64,000 bases of DNA. Origin: Chitinophaga rupis. GTDB lineage: Bacteria > Bacteroidota > Bacteroidia > Chitinophagales > Chitinophagaceae. A program made the position numbers and the translations under genes. Position 1 is the first letter of the stretch; every line of letters begins with the position of its first letter. Below the pieces are notes generated by a model. That model did not search any database, had not been told where the DNA came from, and was given only the letters and a program-made list of their open reading frames with translations. Shown piece by piece: positions 42,896-51,811 of the stretch. The stretch covers positions 1 through 64,000 of the forward strand of contig NZ_FOBB01000006.1 of NCBI RefSeq assembly GCF_900109685.1. The letters are read 5' to 3'.

Positions 42896-43395
42896 TCAGC
42901 TCTCAACGGTCATATCGATCAATTCACCATTTTCATCTGTAGCTACAACCAGGATATAATTAGTAAAATCCCGGCCAAAAGAATAATCAAAGATTGCAAA
43001 GTGATCATCACTTCCGGGATATATGCCATGCGCGCGGGCTGCAATTTTGCGATCAATTGCTGATCCAGATCATTGCTACCGCCAGTCAGCTTCAGCTCTT
43101 CACGCAATTCAGCTTCTCCCATTTCCTCTTTGTGAAAGCTCAGATAAAATTTCACTGAATCGCTTTCCTCATCCCCGAAGTCAGCAGTAATATATTCACG
43201 GGTTTTCCCAAGGTATTGGCCGATGTTATCAAGAAATTTCTTCGCAGCTTCTATCCGGCCTGTGTCTATACTATTGCCGTCGAAATTCAGGCCTATCTCA
43301 ATTGTATTTCCGGATAGCGTAACTTCAACATCATAATATTCTTCCAAATTACCGGAGTCTATTGTTCCGAAGTGGGGTAGTGTGATCTGTGCCAT
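42896..43395 (-). pseudogene. DUF2004-type protein broken by a single-base frameshift
   Basis: From the ATG at 43395 the frame reads AQITLPHFGTIDSGNLEEYY and LNFDGNSIDTGRIEAAKKF, the start of DUF2004 proteins. At about 43025 the frame is lost and runs on into an unrelated hydrophobic tail, ending at 42943. In the -1 shifted frame the expected C-terminus follows at once: IYPGSDDHFAIFDYSFGRDF and then VVATDENGELIDMTVES with stop at 42896. Restoring one G in the ATGGC run at 43025-43027 would give an intact protein of about 166 residues. A sequencing error cannot be excluded. A longer start at 43485 is not family-like. Confidence 0.75.
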
Positions 43396-43492
43396 TATTG
43401 TTCTTATAGTACTCCAAAATATGACATTCATGGAAAAAATCAAAATGGACAAAACCCCGGCGCTGTTGGGCAGTGAGACTGACACAAATGTG

Positions 43493-43520
43493 AAGCCCCG
43501 TGTTATACGCGGGGCTTTTT
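43493..43520 (+). terminator. Plus-oriented terminator without a gene in front
   Basis: AAGCCCCG and CGGGGCTT arms with TTTTTATTAT following on the plus strand; the minus side has no T-run. The nearest plus-strand gene upstream is the TIR gene 1.7 kb away, with minus-strand genes in between, so it is an orphan. Confidence 0.75.
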
Positions 43521-43574
43521 ATTATACCTGGCCATTGCAGGCAATAGTATAACTTTAACGGCTAAAGTTTAAAG

Positions 43575-43848
43575 ATGAAAAAGACGACGAGAGCCGAGAA
43601 AGCCCAGGAAACGCTGGCCATTATTGACCGGGGCTTTTACCAGGTGAATGGTGAAAAAATAGACGTTAAAGATGACATTACCTATTCTGTATCCAACAGC
43701 CTGTTATACCGCCAGGTATTTTGTATCATACCTGCTGAATGGCGGGAAGTACAGTCAATGTTTTAAATCCGTTGTTTTTGCCGTACTGGATAAAAGTAAA
43801 GACGGCAGTAATATAGCGGCATTCAGCGATGCCTTTGCGGAAAAGTAA
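43575..43848 (+). pseudogene. TIGR02452-type (PARG-like macrodomain) gene with internal deletion
   Basis: The first 50 codons (AEKAQETLAIIDRGFYQVNG) match the N-terminus of TIGR02452 proteins. The frame then stops at 43766, but in another frame GKYSQCFKSVVFAVLDKSKD and SDAFAEK with a stop at 43846-43848 match the family's extreme C-terminus. The intact family is about 270 residues, so roughly 180 codons of the catalytic macrodomain are missing. The gene is dead. Family members are relatives of poly(ADP-ribose) glycohydrolases. Confidence 0.75.
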
Positions 43849-43959
43849 TGTGCGGAGTAATGGTCATATCCGCTATAACTTTTGTTATATTGATGGCAGC
43901 CCTGGCCTTTGCTACTTTTGGTGAAGATAAAATTTCCGCTCACCTTAAACAGCATCACC

Positions 43960-44568
43960 ATGAAAAAGTATCTGTCAGGGATCCTTGTTAGCCTTTGCCT
44001 GTTAACCGCTTGCAGTAAAGATGATAAGGATACCGCCGCCGTTAATCCGCCGATCACCACCGCAGAACAGGCCAGAGCCGCCTTTGCTAAGATCAACGCT
44101 TTATGGACCTCTACCCTGAAACCAGTTTTAACCAAGGAGAACCAAACTTATTCCGGGAAGGTATTAGAGGGCGCTGCCGGCGGCAAAGCTGTGGTGAACG
44201 GATCTTTTACGAAGACCAGCTCGTCCTCATCATCTTCTACCCGGAGTAGCGCTATTGCGGATGTTACCATCACCTTTCAGCAATACGAGATTAACGGGCT
44301 TCACCTGGATGGCGTATTACGGTTTTATGACAGCTACAATTCAAGAACGGCCTGCTCCAGCTCCGGTTGTGCATCATCTACCCACACTTATCTTGCCTAT
44401 TCTTCTAAAAGTTCCGCAGATGTTGCCAACCCGCCTGTTGCCATTGAGTTTGAGTTAAATGGTAAAACCTACCGGGACCAGATCTTGCTGTTTGCAAGTA
44501 AGGAATATGCAAGCTGGTCGGTGAAACTAACAAATGAAAATAACCAGGAATTTTCCTTTTCGTATTAG
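43960..44568 (+). CDS. Small lipoprotein of unknown function
   Basis: From the ATG at 43960 the protein is 202 residues, with signal peptide and lipobox (GILVSLCLLTACSKDD; Cys is residue 17). After a Ser-rich stretch (residues about 85-97) it is beta-rich with a two-cysteine segment RTACSSSGCASS that may form a disulphide. No family is recognised. It should sit in the outer or inner membrane facing the periplasm or outside. A decayed copy of its N-terminal mature region lies directly after the stop. Confidence 0.75.
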   Translation: MKKYLSGILVSLCLLTACSKDDKDTAAVNPPITTAEQARAAFAKINALWTSTLKPVLTKENQTYSGKVLEGAAGGKAVVNGSFTKTSSSSSSSTRSSAIADVTITFQQYEINGLHLDGVLRFYDSYNSRTACSSSGCASSTHTYLAYSSKSSADVANPPVAIEFELNGKTYRDQILLFASKEYASWSVKLTNENNQEFSFSY

Positions 44569-44571
44569 CGC

Positions 44572-44640
44572 CGCCACCGCCGTTAATCCTTTAATTACCA
44601 CCGCAGAGCAAACCAGGGCCGCCGTTACTAAGATCCCCAG
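44572..44640 (+). pseudogene. Partial decayed copy of the lipoprotein gene
   Basis: About 62 bases (44574-44635) match 44034-44094 inside the lipoprotein gene at roughly four bases in five. They encode TAVNPLITTAEQTRAAVTKI against AAVNPPITTAEQARAAFAKI. No start or further similarity follows. It looks like a remnant of a tandem paralogue. Confidence 0.65.
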
Positions 44641-44794
44641 CCGCTTTCATACCGCCCAGCCTGCACAATGAAATAATTGCGTATATTTATGGCGTACCCC
44701 TTTTACTATCTCAATGGCCACCCCAGAACAAGTAGCAGCTATAATAAAGCAAATTTCAATGGTTAATGGATAGAAAAATTAAAACAATCAAATT

Positions 44795-45067
44795 ATGCCT
44801 AAGTATGTGATCGAGCGCGAAATTCCAGGCGCAGGTAAATTATCCGCAGAACAGTTAAAAGCAGTTTCTCAAACTTCGTGTGACGTGCTAAACAAAATGG
44901 GACCGGAAATTCAATGGGTTCAGAGTTTTGTAACCGCCGACAAGATCTACTGTGTTTACATTGCGCCGAATGCAGACATGATCCGTGAACATGCAAAGCA
45001 GGGAGGGTTCCCAGCCAATACCATCAACGAGGTGGCTACGGTAATTGACCCCACCACTGCAGAATAG
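44795..45067 (+). CDS. DUF4242 (nickel-binding-like) protein
   Basis: A 90-residue protein (begins PKYVIEREIPGAGKLSAEQL and contains WVQSFVTADKIYCVYIAPN and EHAKQGGFPANTINEV) fits the DUF4242 pattern of small ferredoxin-fold proteins; SCO4226, a nickel-binding protein, is the characterised relative. The function here is unknown. A strong hairpin follows the stop. Confidence 0.85.
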   Translation: MPKYVIEREIPGAGKLSAEQLKAVSQTSCDVLNKMGPEIQWVQSFVTADKIYCVYIAPNADMIREHAKQGGFPANTINEVATVIDPTTAE

Positions 45068-45075
45068 TATTCCCG

Positions 45076-45107
45076 GAAGTAGCAGCGGAATGCTCTGCTG
45101 CTACTTC
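45076..45107 (+). terminator. Terminator of the DUF4242 gene
   Basis: A perfect 11-bp stem (GAAGTAGCAGC with GCTGCTACTTC) around a 10-base loop, followed by TTATTTA. It lies 8 bases after the stop. Confidence 0.75.
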
Positions 45108-45198
45108 TTATTTAATGCTCCCCGTTAACTCTTTAAGCCTGTACCGTTTTAACCGGGCTTATACCATGTTGTTTGTTCAAAACAAATACCGCCTTAAC

Positions 45199-47112
45199 AT
45201 GAACATGCCAATACATCACACACAAACCCCGAATGGCGCCACAAAAACAAATGCAACCGTATTACCTGCACAGGAACCCGTACAACCAATCATGCCTGAA
45301 ATGGGTGTTATGCCATTATCCGTTTCCTGTAAATTAAACATCGGCGCTACCGGCGATCCATTAGAACATGAAGCCGATGCCATGGCAAATAAAGTAATGC
45401 GCATGCCTGCCGCATCTTTTATTCAACGTAAATGCACGCATTGCGAAAATGAAGAGCAGATGCAACGCAAGCCCTTAGCTTCCTTTATCCAGAAGAAAGG
45501 CAGTGAAGGAGGCGCTCAGGCTTCAGATGCTGTAAGCAGCAAGATCCATGCTTCCAAAGGAAGCGGCAGCGCTATTGACGACGGCGCCAGGACCTTTATG
45601 GAAAACCGCTTTGGCACTGACTTCAGCGGGGTAAAGATCCATACGGATAACGAATCCATACAAATGAACCGCGAATTGCAGTCGCAGGCATTTACGGTGG
45701 GTAACGATATTTATTTTAACGAAGGCAAATACAATCCTCAATCCGAAAGCGGCAAACAGCTGCTGGCGCATGAGCTTACGCATACTGTGCAGCAAAGCGG
45801 CGCAGCCTCCATTCAAAGGTTTGCTGACGATGATCACCATGTAATAGACGAATCGGCCTTGTCAGGCATTTTTGAAGAAGCAGATATCCGCAACATTGAA
45901 AAAGGCAATAAACAACGGGATTACAGCCAAAGCCCCTATGCTTTGGTAAATGCGCTGCTGCTGGGAGAGTATAACCGGTTCGGGGGCTATAAGGATTATG
46001 AGCACTTTGATAATTTTGTATGGGACAGTGAAAAAGAACGCTGGATAAGCCGGGACGAATGGAACAAAATATGGGATGAAAAAAGCCAGCAATGGGTACC
46101 CCGGATCTTACCAATCAAAGGTGAACCCACTAAAAAAACGCCTGTTGAATATATTGAAACGGAATTTCTTGCTGCGGTAGAACAAACGCCTCCATCTGCA
46201 GCCGGCTTCACCCGGATCGGTAACGCCTTTCATACCATAGAAGATTTTTTTGCGCATTCCAACTTTTTAGAGCTTATGCAGCATGATACTTCTTTTGGCA
46301 CTGAGCTTACTACGGGCTCTGTTGGAACCAGCGACAATACTTCCCTGTATTCCATAACCTCCCATGTAACCACCGGAACAACGAGTGAATTTTACGATGA
46401 TAAGTTTAAAAAAGACCAGGCAGCGTCTTCCACCACTTCGCACGCCAAAATAGCAAAGGACTATCCCTCTAACAAAAACCATCAGCTGGCCATCCTGCTG
46501 GCTTCCCTTGTGATCCAGGAAACCGCTATCAGCCTGAAGAACATCTTCACGTTAAAAACTAAGGCTGAACGCGAAAAAGCAATTAAAGACATTGTAATGA
46601 AACGCTTAGTCTCCTATCTGCGCCCGCCTTCTGACAAAGACAAATGGTGGGAACGGTTAATAGAAAAAGGAGGCAAAGCAATGGGTGAAACCAATAAGGA
46701 AAAACGGGATGAAACCATTGTAACTGTCAACCAATCGCCCTTTAGCCCGTTACGGGGCCTGGAGGCCAACCGGTTCGGCGATGTACGCGGATTGGGATAT
46801 GGCAACCTGTTAATGCCTGATACAGTCAGGTTCCTTGGTAAAATAGGATCCGGTAACCTGCTTTCAATTACGGCAGATGATCTTCCCATACCATCCGTAT
46901 CTTTCCCCATAGGCAGCGGCAACCAAACGTTTATAACGATCGGGAAAATATACAATTTCCCCGGGCTGGGCAGCATTGTTAATCAACCGCCTGACGGCAC
47001 AAGCCAGTCCAGGGTATTGCCGGACCCGCCCCGTATAAACCAGGATCAGCCGGTAAGACCTTTTATAGGTATCTCTATTGAGGGCCGAACGGATTTTCTT
47101 TCGGGGAAGTAG
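45199..47112 (+). CDS. DUF4157 protein with Het-C-like region, candidate injected toxin
   Basis: Starting at the ATG at 45199 the protein is 637 residues. Starts at 45115 or 45166 are possible, but the first abuts the preceding terminator. A DUF4157 domain (about residues 110-205) holds MENRFGTDFSGVKIHTD and the metal-binding motif LLAHELTHTVQQS, and is typical of effectors loaded into extracellular contractile injection systems. Further on, GNAFHTIEDFFAHSNFLEL strongly resembles the conserved core of Het-C family proteins, a Zn-phospholipase-C-like fold linked to heterokaryon incompatibility. No injection-system structural genes are in the window. Mature activity is inferred, not shown. Confidence 0.75.
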   Translation: MNMPIHHTQTPNGATKTNATVLPAQEPVQPIMPEMGVMPLSVSCKLNIGATGDPLEHEADAMANKVMRMPAASFIQRKCTHCENEEQMQRKPLASFIQKKGSEGGAQASDAVSSKIHASKGSGSAIDDGARTFMENRFGTDFSGVKIHTDNESIQMNRELQSQAFTVGNDIYFNEGKYNPQSESGKQLLAHELTHTVQQSGAASIQRFADDDHHVIDESALSGIFEEADIRNIEKGNKQRDYSQSPYALVNALLLGEYNRFGGYKDYEHFDNFVWDSEKERWISRDEWNKIWDEKSQQWVPRILPIKGEPTKKTPVEYIETEFLAAVEQTPPSAAGFTRIGNAFHTIEDFFAHSNFLELMQHDTSFGTELTTGSVGTSDNTSLYSITSHVTTGTTSEFYDDKFKKDQAASSTTSHAKIAKDYPSNKNHQLAILLASLVIQETAISLKNIFTLKTKAEREKAIKDIVMKRLVSYLRPPSDKDKWWERLIEKGGKAMGETNKEKRDETIVTVNQSPFSPLRGLEANRFGDVRGLGYGNLLMPDTVRFLGKIGSGNLLSITADDLPIPSVSFPIGSGNQTFITIGKIYNFPGLGSIVNQPPDGTSQSRVLPDPPRINQDQPVRPFIGISIEGRTDFLSGK

Positions 47113-49443
47113 TTAATCCATAAACCCGACATCATCCAGAATGATCACGCCGGCCTTTGACTGGTCAAAGATCAGCTGAATGCTGCGCAGCTTATTCATT
47201 ACAAAAGCAGGATGTTTCTTTTGCAATGCATCCAGGTCAAAATAAAAGAAGTCGGGAATGGATTCTGCATCATCGTTAGAATTTAGAAAAGCGTATTTCG
47301 CTAGGTTCTTCTTTATCTGCGGCTGCAGCGGCATACACTCACTTAGCAGGAAGCGGATATGGGAGCCCTGCTGGTCCGTTAATTCCAGGGTAAAGTCAAC
47401 CGGCTTTTTTTCGTTGTCCTTTTTATCTTCTTTAGCCGCTTTTTTCTCTTTCTTTTTTTCTGCTTTGCTCTTCTTACCTTTCTCAACGTGGAGGGAGCTT
47501 TCGTCGCTTTCTGCCAGGCTGAATACCAGCGCCCGGCCATCCAGCTTTAAGCCTGCGCTATCCGGCAGGGTAAAGGTATATTTCCCTACCAGGGAATCCA
47601 CCTCTTCCCTGTTCCATCCTATATAGGCGGCACGGGAAATATGATCGCCCCACATAAGCTTATGCTGCGCTTCCCTCCAAACGCTTAAATGTGATGATGA
47701 TATGGAAACGCCTGGCCGGGTGGCTGTTTGCAGGTTCAGATCTTCCTCATACCGGGCTATATAAGTGGTGCGGCTGCTCTCAAACTGGTTGAAATAAATT
47801 TGTTTGGGCAGCCATTGGCGGCCATAACGGTAATCCATAAACAGGGGTTTGTAAGCACTGTCGCCCTTCAGGTTCAGATCCAGGAAAGCGCTGATGTACA
47901 CCTTTGCTATTTGCTCCTGGTCTTTGACCGGCATCAGGTTGGTCATGTTAAACCGGTTAATATAAGGGCTGCTGCCATCGTACTTTCCCCAGGAGGTATT
48001 GAACTGGCCATGGTTGGCATGGTGCACATATAAGCCGGCTTTAATACCGTTGAATGAAGGGGAATATTCAATCCGTTTAAAAGGGCTTAAGCCGCCGTAA
48101 GATTGCATGTCCATATCATGCGTTCCCTGTATCACAAAATAGTTGATGTCTTTCAGCGGGGCCAATATAGCGGCGGGTTTATATTGCCCGTCAACCGGGG
48201 CAATGGCTACATAGGCTTTGATGTTGAAATTAAAATTGAACACTTCATTTGCATTATCCGGAAAGCTGGGCAGGGTGTTAAATAAGGCGGCGTGCGACAT
48301 GGCCTCTCCTCCTCTTGAATGGCCCATGAGGGCAATATGGTCCATATCTACCAGATGATAAAAGGGATTTTTGGGATCCTGGTTCCACTTTCTCCAAAGC
48401 TCCAGGTGTTTCAGCATCATCCATCCCCTGACGCCATTTTCCTCTTTTAATCCTCCACCCGGCAGGTCTGTAAAGCTGGAGTTGAGGAAGTTCTCATCTA
48501 CCGAAGCTACTATATATCCCCTGCTGGCCAGCAATTCAGCCAGGTAATCATACCCGCCTTCCGACCAGTCCTGGGCAAGATGGTTTCCATGCACTACCAG
48601 CACCAGCGGCGCAGGTGCTTTCAGATCTTTGGGATACCATACCATGGCATTCAAAGGCAATGCTGTTTGATCAAAGCCAAAGTACCAGGTACGCAGCTTA
48701 CCCGATAATCCGTCCCAGGATTTAAGCAGGAAGGTAGCATCTACTGAAGGCGTTTTTATTTTTGCATCCTTACCATATATATCGCGGCGTTTGTCTTTCC
48801 CTGACCCATAGGTGAGGAACGATACTGCATAGCTGCCGGGCTTAGAAGGGTCAGCGGCCTGAATAGGCTCCGGTAAATGAGCCAGGATCTTATAATCTTT
48901 TATGGGCTTAACCGGTGAGCCGGAATATAAGAAAAGGTACAGGCTTATGACTATACCCAGTATGCCTATGGCCAGCGAAACCAGGGTAATGATGCGCTGC
49001 TTTTTAGGCCATGCCGCTCCCCGGTGGGTTTTCCAGGCGTACAGCGCTCCAAAGGTCAAAGCCGGGAAAAGGATCAGGATGGAAATCAGGATCCAGCCAT
49101 ACTGTCCGTTGAGCCGGAAGAAAAACAGCAGGCACAAAACAACCAGCGACACTGCTGTTCTGAAATTGCGCGGTGTTTTGGCCACCAGCCGCACCAGCTG
49201 CCCTAATAACCAGGCTGCTGCCACTGCTATCAACAGGTAGCATACAACGCTTACCAGGTAATAGCCAAAGCTGACGCCTTTTAAAAAGGTATCTGCCATG
49301 GAAAGAACAAAAAAGAGCAGGGCGGCTATAAAAACACCGGTACCTGCGGCTTTCAGGCTTGCCTGGCCTGGTGTTAGCGCAAGGATGACAGCCCGGATAC
49401 GGTTCTTAATGCGATTGCCAATGGAAGTGCTGTTTTTTTGCAT
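47113..49443 (-). CDS. Membrane-anchored alpha/beta hydrolase
   Basis: This 776-residue protein has about five N-terminal membrane helices (about 35-185). A large alpha/beta-hydrolase domain follows, with the oxyanion segment LVLVVHGNHLAQDWSE, the serine nucleophile in LMGHSRGGEAMSHAA and a likely histidine in VHHANHGQFNTSWG. A Lys/Glu-rich insert (KKSKAEKKKEKKAAKEDKK) precedes the C-terminal beta region. The domain resembles chlorophyllase/acetylhydrolase-like esterases; the substrate is unknown. Its stop codon directly abuts the stop of the DUF4157 gene, so there is no space for a terminator between them. Confidence 0.82.
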   Translation of the reverse strand: MQKNSTSIGNRIKNRIRAVILALTPGQASLKAAGTGVFIAALLFFVLSMADTFLKGVSFGYYLVSVVCYLLIAVAAAWLLGQLVRLVAKTPRNFRTAVSLVVLCLLFFFRLNGQYGWILISILILFPALTFGALYAWKTHRGAAWPKKQRIITLVSLAIGILGIVISLYLFLYSGSPVKPIKDYKILAHLPEPIQAADPSKPGSYAVSFLTYGSGKDKRRDIYGKDAKIKTPSVDATFLLKSWDGLSGKLRTWYFGFDQTALPLNAMVWYPKDLKAPAPLVLVVHGNHLAQDWSEGGYDYLAELLASRGYIVASVDENFLNSSFTDLPGGGLKEENGVRGWMMLKHLELWRKWNQDPKNPFYHLVDMDHIALMGHSRGGEAMSHAALFNTLPSFPDNANEVFNFNFNIKAYVAIAPVDGQYKPAAILAPLKDINYFVIQGTHDMDMQSYGGLSPFKRIEYSPSFNGIKAGLYVHHANHGQFNTSWGKYDGSSPYINRFNMTNLMPVKDQEQIAKVYISAFLDLNLKGDSAYKPLFMDYRYGRQWLPKQIYFNQFESSRTTYIARYEEDLNLQTATRPGVSISSSHLSVWREAQHKLMWGDHISRAAYIGWNREEVDSLVGKYTFTLPDSAGLKLDGRALVFSLAESDESSLHVEKGKKSKAEKKKEKKAAKEDKKDNEKKPVDFTLELTDQQGSHIRFLLSECMPLQPQIKKNLAKYAFLNSNDDAESIPDFFYFDLDALQKKHPAFVMNKLRSIQLIFDQSKAGVIILDDVGFMD

Positions 49444-49522
49444 GAGGATGGATTGTTACGTACAAAACTATATAGGTGATCATGATAAAAATTGTATGTA
49501 TTTAGCCTGGTAAGGGGCAACA

Positions 49523-50764
49523 CTAATGGGTACTTAGCCGGGCAATGTTCTTTGCTATCATAGCTTTATCGGATTCTGAAGCGGCCAGCTCCAATGCCTT
49601 TTCAAAGTGCTGCAATGCCTGTTTATTATCAATATCCGTATAAAGGTTCCCCAATAATGAATAATAAAAATGGTTATTGGTAAGGCCCAGCTTTTCCGCT
49701 TCAATAATGGCCGTCTGTTTTCCTTTTACCTTGCTCAGGGCAAACGTTCTGTTAAGCGCAGCAATGGGTGAATATTGAAGGATAAGCAGGTTATTATACA
49801 GCTGCAGAATGCCTTCCCATTTTTCGGGGCTGTCTTCCTTAAAGGTATGCCAATAAGCAATGCCTGCTTCCAGGTGATACTTTGTTAACACCTCTAAAGA
49901 AGAAGCCTGGTGCAGAAAATACCGGCCTTTGGCAATGAGCTCCTGGTTCCAAAGTGCAGTATCCTGGTCCTGGTACAGGATGGCCTCTCCTTCTTCGTTC
50001 ATCCTTGCATCAAACCGCGAGGTGTGAAAGCACATAAGGGCCATCAGGGCATTTACGGCCGGCGTATTGGTGTTTGTATTTTCAATCAGCAGGTAGGTTA
50101 GCCGCATTGCTTCTGCGCAAAGATCTTTACGTAAGGTTATATTTTTGGAAGTTGAATAATAACCTTCTGAGAACAGCAGGTAAATGGTAGTGAGCACCAT
50201 CTCCAGCCGGGTATTAATTTCTGCCAGGCCGGGTGTTTCTATTTTGATCTTAGCTTCTTTTAATTTTTCCTTGGCCCGGTTTATCCGCTTATACACTACT
50301 TCTTTGTTGGTTAAAAAGGCATCCGCTATTTCCTGGATGCCAAAACCGCATAACAGGTTTAAAGCAAGTGCAATCTGCGATTCTGCTGAAATAACGGGAT
50401 TACACACGGTAAAGATCATGCCCAGCTGACTGTCGGTAATGTTTTTGGGCGAGAGGTCAATTTCGATCTCGCTGCCGGTTTCCAGGCTTGCGTTATATTT
50501 TAATTCCGCTGAAAGCTTTTGTTCAAACAGGGAGTTGCGCTTTAAATAATTCTTTGTTTTGTTTTTTGCTACGGTATAAAGCCATCCTGTGGGATTATCC
50601 GGAATGCCGTGCAGGCTCCATGATTCTGTTGCAGCAAGGAATGTATCGCTGACGATGTCTTCTGCTATTTCAATATGTTCAATGCCAAACAGGTAACAGA
50701 GCACCGAAACGATCTTCTGGTACTCTGTTCTGAATAAATTCGGGATGAGCTGATTTCCGGTCAT
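49523..50764 (-). CDS. ECF sigma factor with C-terminal DUF6596/TPR-like extension
   Basis: This 413-residue protein has a sigma region 2 (DIVSDTFLAATESWSLHGIP and WLYTVAKNKTKNYLKR) and region 4 (LLCGFGIQEIADAFLTNKEV). A long helical C-terminal half ends with GNLYTDIDNKQALQHFEKAL, a TPR-like motif. It lies 54 bases behind a DGPF/YCII gene, the standard partner of ECF42-type sigma factors. In that group the C-terminal extension replaces an anti-sigma factor in control. No anti-sigma gene is present here. Confidence 0.9.
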   Translation of the reverse strand: MTGNQLIPNLFRTEYQKIVSVLCYLFGIEHIEIAEDIVSDTFLAATESWSLHGIPDNPTGWLYTVAKNKTKNYLKRNSLFEQKLSAELKYNASLETGSEIEIDLSPKNITDSQLGMIFTVCNPVISAESQIALALNLLCGFGIQEIADAFLTNKEVVYKRINRAKEKLKEAKIKIETPGLAEINTRLEMVLTTIYLLFSEGYYSTSKNITLRKDLCAEAMRLTYLLIENTNTNTPAVNALMALMCFHTSRFDARMNEEGEAILYQDQDTALWNQELIAKGRYFLHQASSLEVLTKYHLEAGIAYWHTFKEDSPEKWEGILQLYNNLLILQYSPIAALNRTFALSKVKGKQTAIIEAEKLGLTNNHFYYSLLGNLYTDIDNKQALQHFEKALELAASESDKAMIAKNIARLSTH

Positions 50765-50818
50765 AGAAAATAAAATGCCTTTGTAAATTACAAAGGCATT
50801 TCCAGAAAATAACCTGCG

Positions 50819-51166
50819 CTACTCTATGGGACTAGCCATCCGTACCTCCACATTACCTCCTAACAACAGGATGGGGCAGCCTTTCGCTATTTCACAGGCT
50901 TCTTCATAATCCGCCGCTTTTATGATCGCTAACCCGCCTATTGATTCCTTGATCTCAACATAAGGCCCGTTGGTGACCACCTTGTTAGGCGTTACCACCT
51001 TGCCTTTACCATCCCATCTTTGCAGGGGCCTGGCCAGCTTGTCCTGGGCAGCAATTCCGCCGAACCAGTTTTGCCAAAGCTTCAGGGATTCCTGCAGCTC
51101 ATCGGGTGATGGCTGCGCTTCCTTATTCATGAAATCTCTGCGAAATATTAACAGGAACTCATTCAT
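50819..51166 (-). CDS. YCII-related DGPF-domain protein
   Basis: A 115-residue ferredoxin-like protein (FLLIFRRDFMNKEAQPSPDE, then VVTNGPYVEIKESIGGLAII) of the YCII/DGPF family. It immediately precedes the ECF42-type sigma gene on the same strand, a conserved pairing across bacteria. Its biochemical role is unknown. A neighbouring AhpD-type gene (51235-51687) probably belongs to the same unit. Confidence 0.9.
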   Translation of the reverse strand: MNEFLLIFRRDFMNKEAQPSPDELQESLKLWQNWFGGIAAQDKLARPLQRWDGKGKVVTPNKVVTNGPYVEIKESIGGLAIIKAADYEEACEIAKGCPILLLGGNVEVRMASPIE

Positions 51167-51234
51167 TTTATTTGTTTGTTTGGCGTTATTAAAAATTACT
51201 ACAATTTAGTAAATACTTAAAAGCGGCGGTATGA

Positions 51235-51687
51235 TCAACCGAACTGCCCTACGCGGTAGCCGCCTGGCGTAGTGGGGAATGCCAGGTTAAAACGGTTCCA
51301 GGTATTGATGTTGGAAACGGCAAGCGTAAGATCGATCAGCTCTTCTTCTGAGAATTGCTGTATGGCATCATTATATACCTCATCCGGTACATGGCAGGCG
51401 GTAACGGCTTCTGCCCAGGCTAATGCGGCCCTTTCCCGGTCAGTATAATAAGGCGTTTCCCGCCAGGCGCTTAAACCATACAGGCGCTGCTCTGTTTCGC
51501 CATGGGCCCGTGCATCTTTTGAATGCATATCCAGGCAATAGGCGCAGCCATTGATCTGGGATACCCTGAAATCGACCAGCTCCCGTAAGGAAAGCTCCAG
51601 GGATGTTTTTTTCAGGTAACTGCCAGTGGCAAAAAGTGTTTTAAGGGCATTTTGTCCTTTCTGGTGGAGATTCAAACGTTGATTCAT
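51235..51687 (-). CDS. Carboxymuconolactone-decarboxylase/AhpD-type protein
   Basis: A 150-residue helical protein with the redox motif INGCAYCLDMHSKDAR (CxxC plus histidine), typical of AhpD-like alkylhydroperoxidases, and the usual second half (TERERA-like DRERAALAWAEAV). It starts at the ATG at 51687; a longer frame from 51723 is less family-like. It lies 68 bases ahead of the DGPF gene. A reducing role in peroxide defence is probable, and the sigma factor may respond to it, which is inference. Confidence 0.9.
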   Translation of the reverse strand: MNQRLNLHQKGQNALKTLFATGSYLKKTSLELSLRELVDFRVSQINGCAYCLDMHSKDARAHGETEQRLYGLSAWRETPYYTDRERAALAWAEAVTACHVPDEVYNDAIQQFSEEELIDLTLAVSNINTWNRFNLAFPTTPGGYRVGQFG

Positions 51688-51811
51688 TGCTTTAGTTTTT
51701 ATGTTGTTAAAGCAGAATGACAACTGAATTTCCCGGATTGGACAAAAAGAGAAATATTTTTTTAAAAAAACTTTTATTGCCGTTTCCGCTGCGGTCAGGC
51801 GGGCCGGTGGA

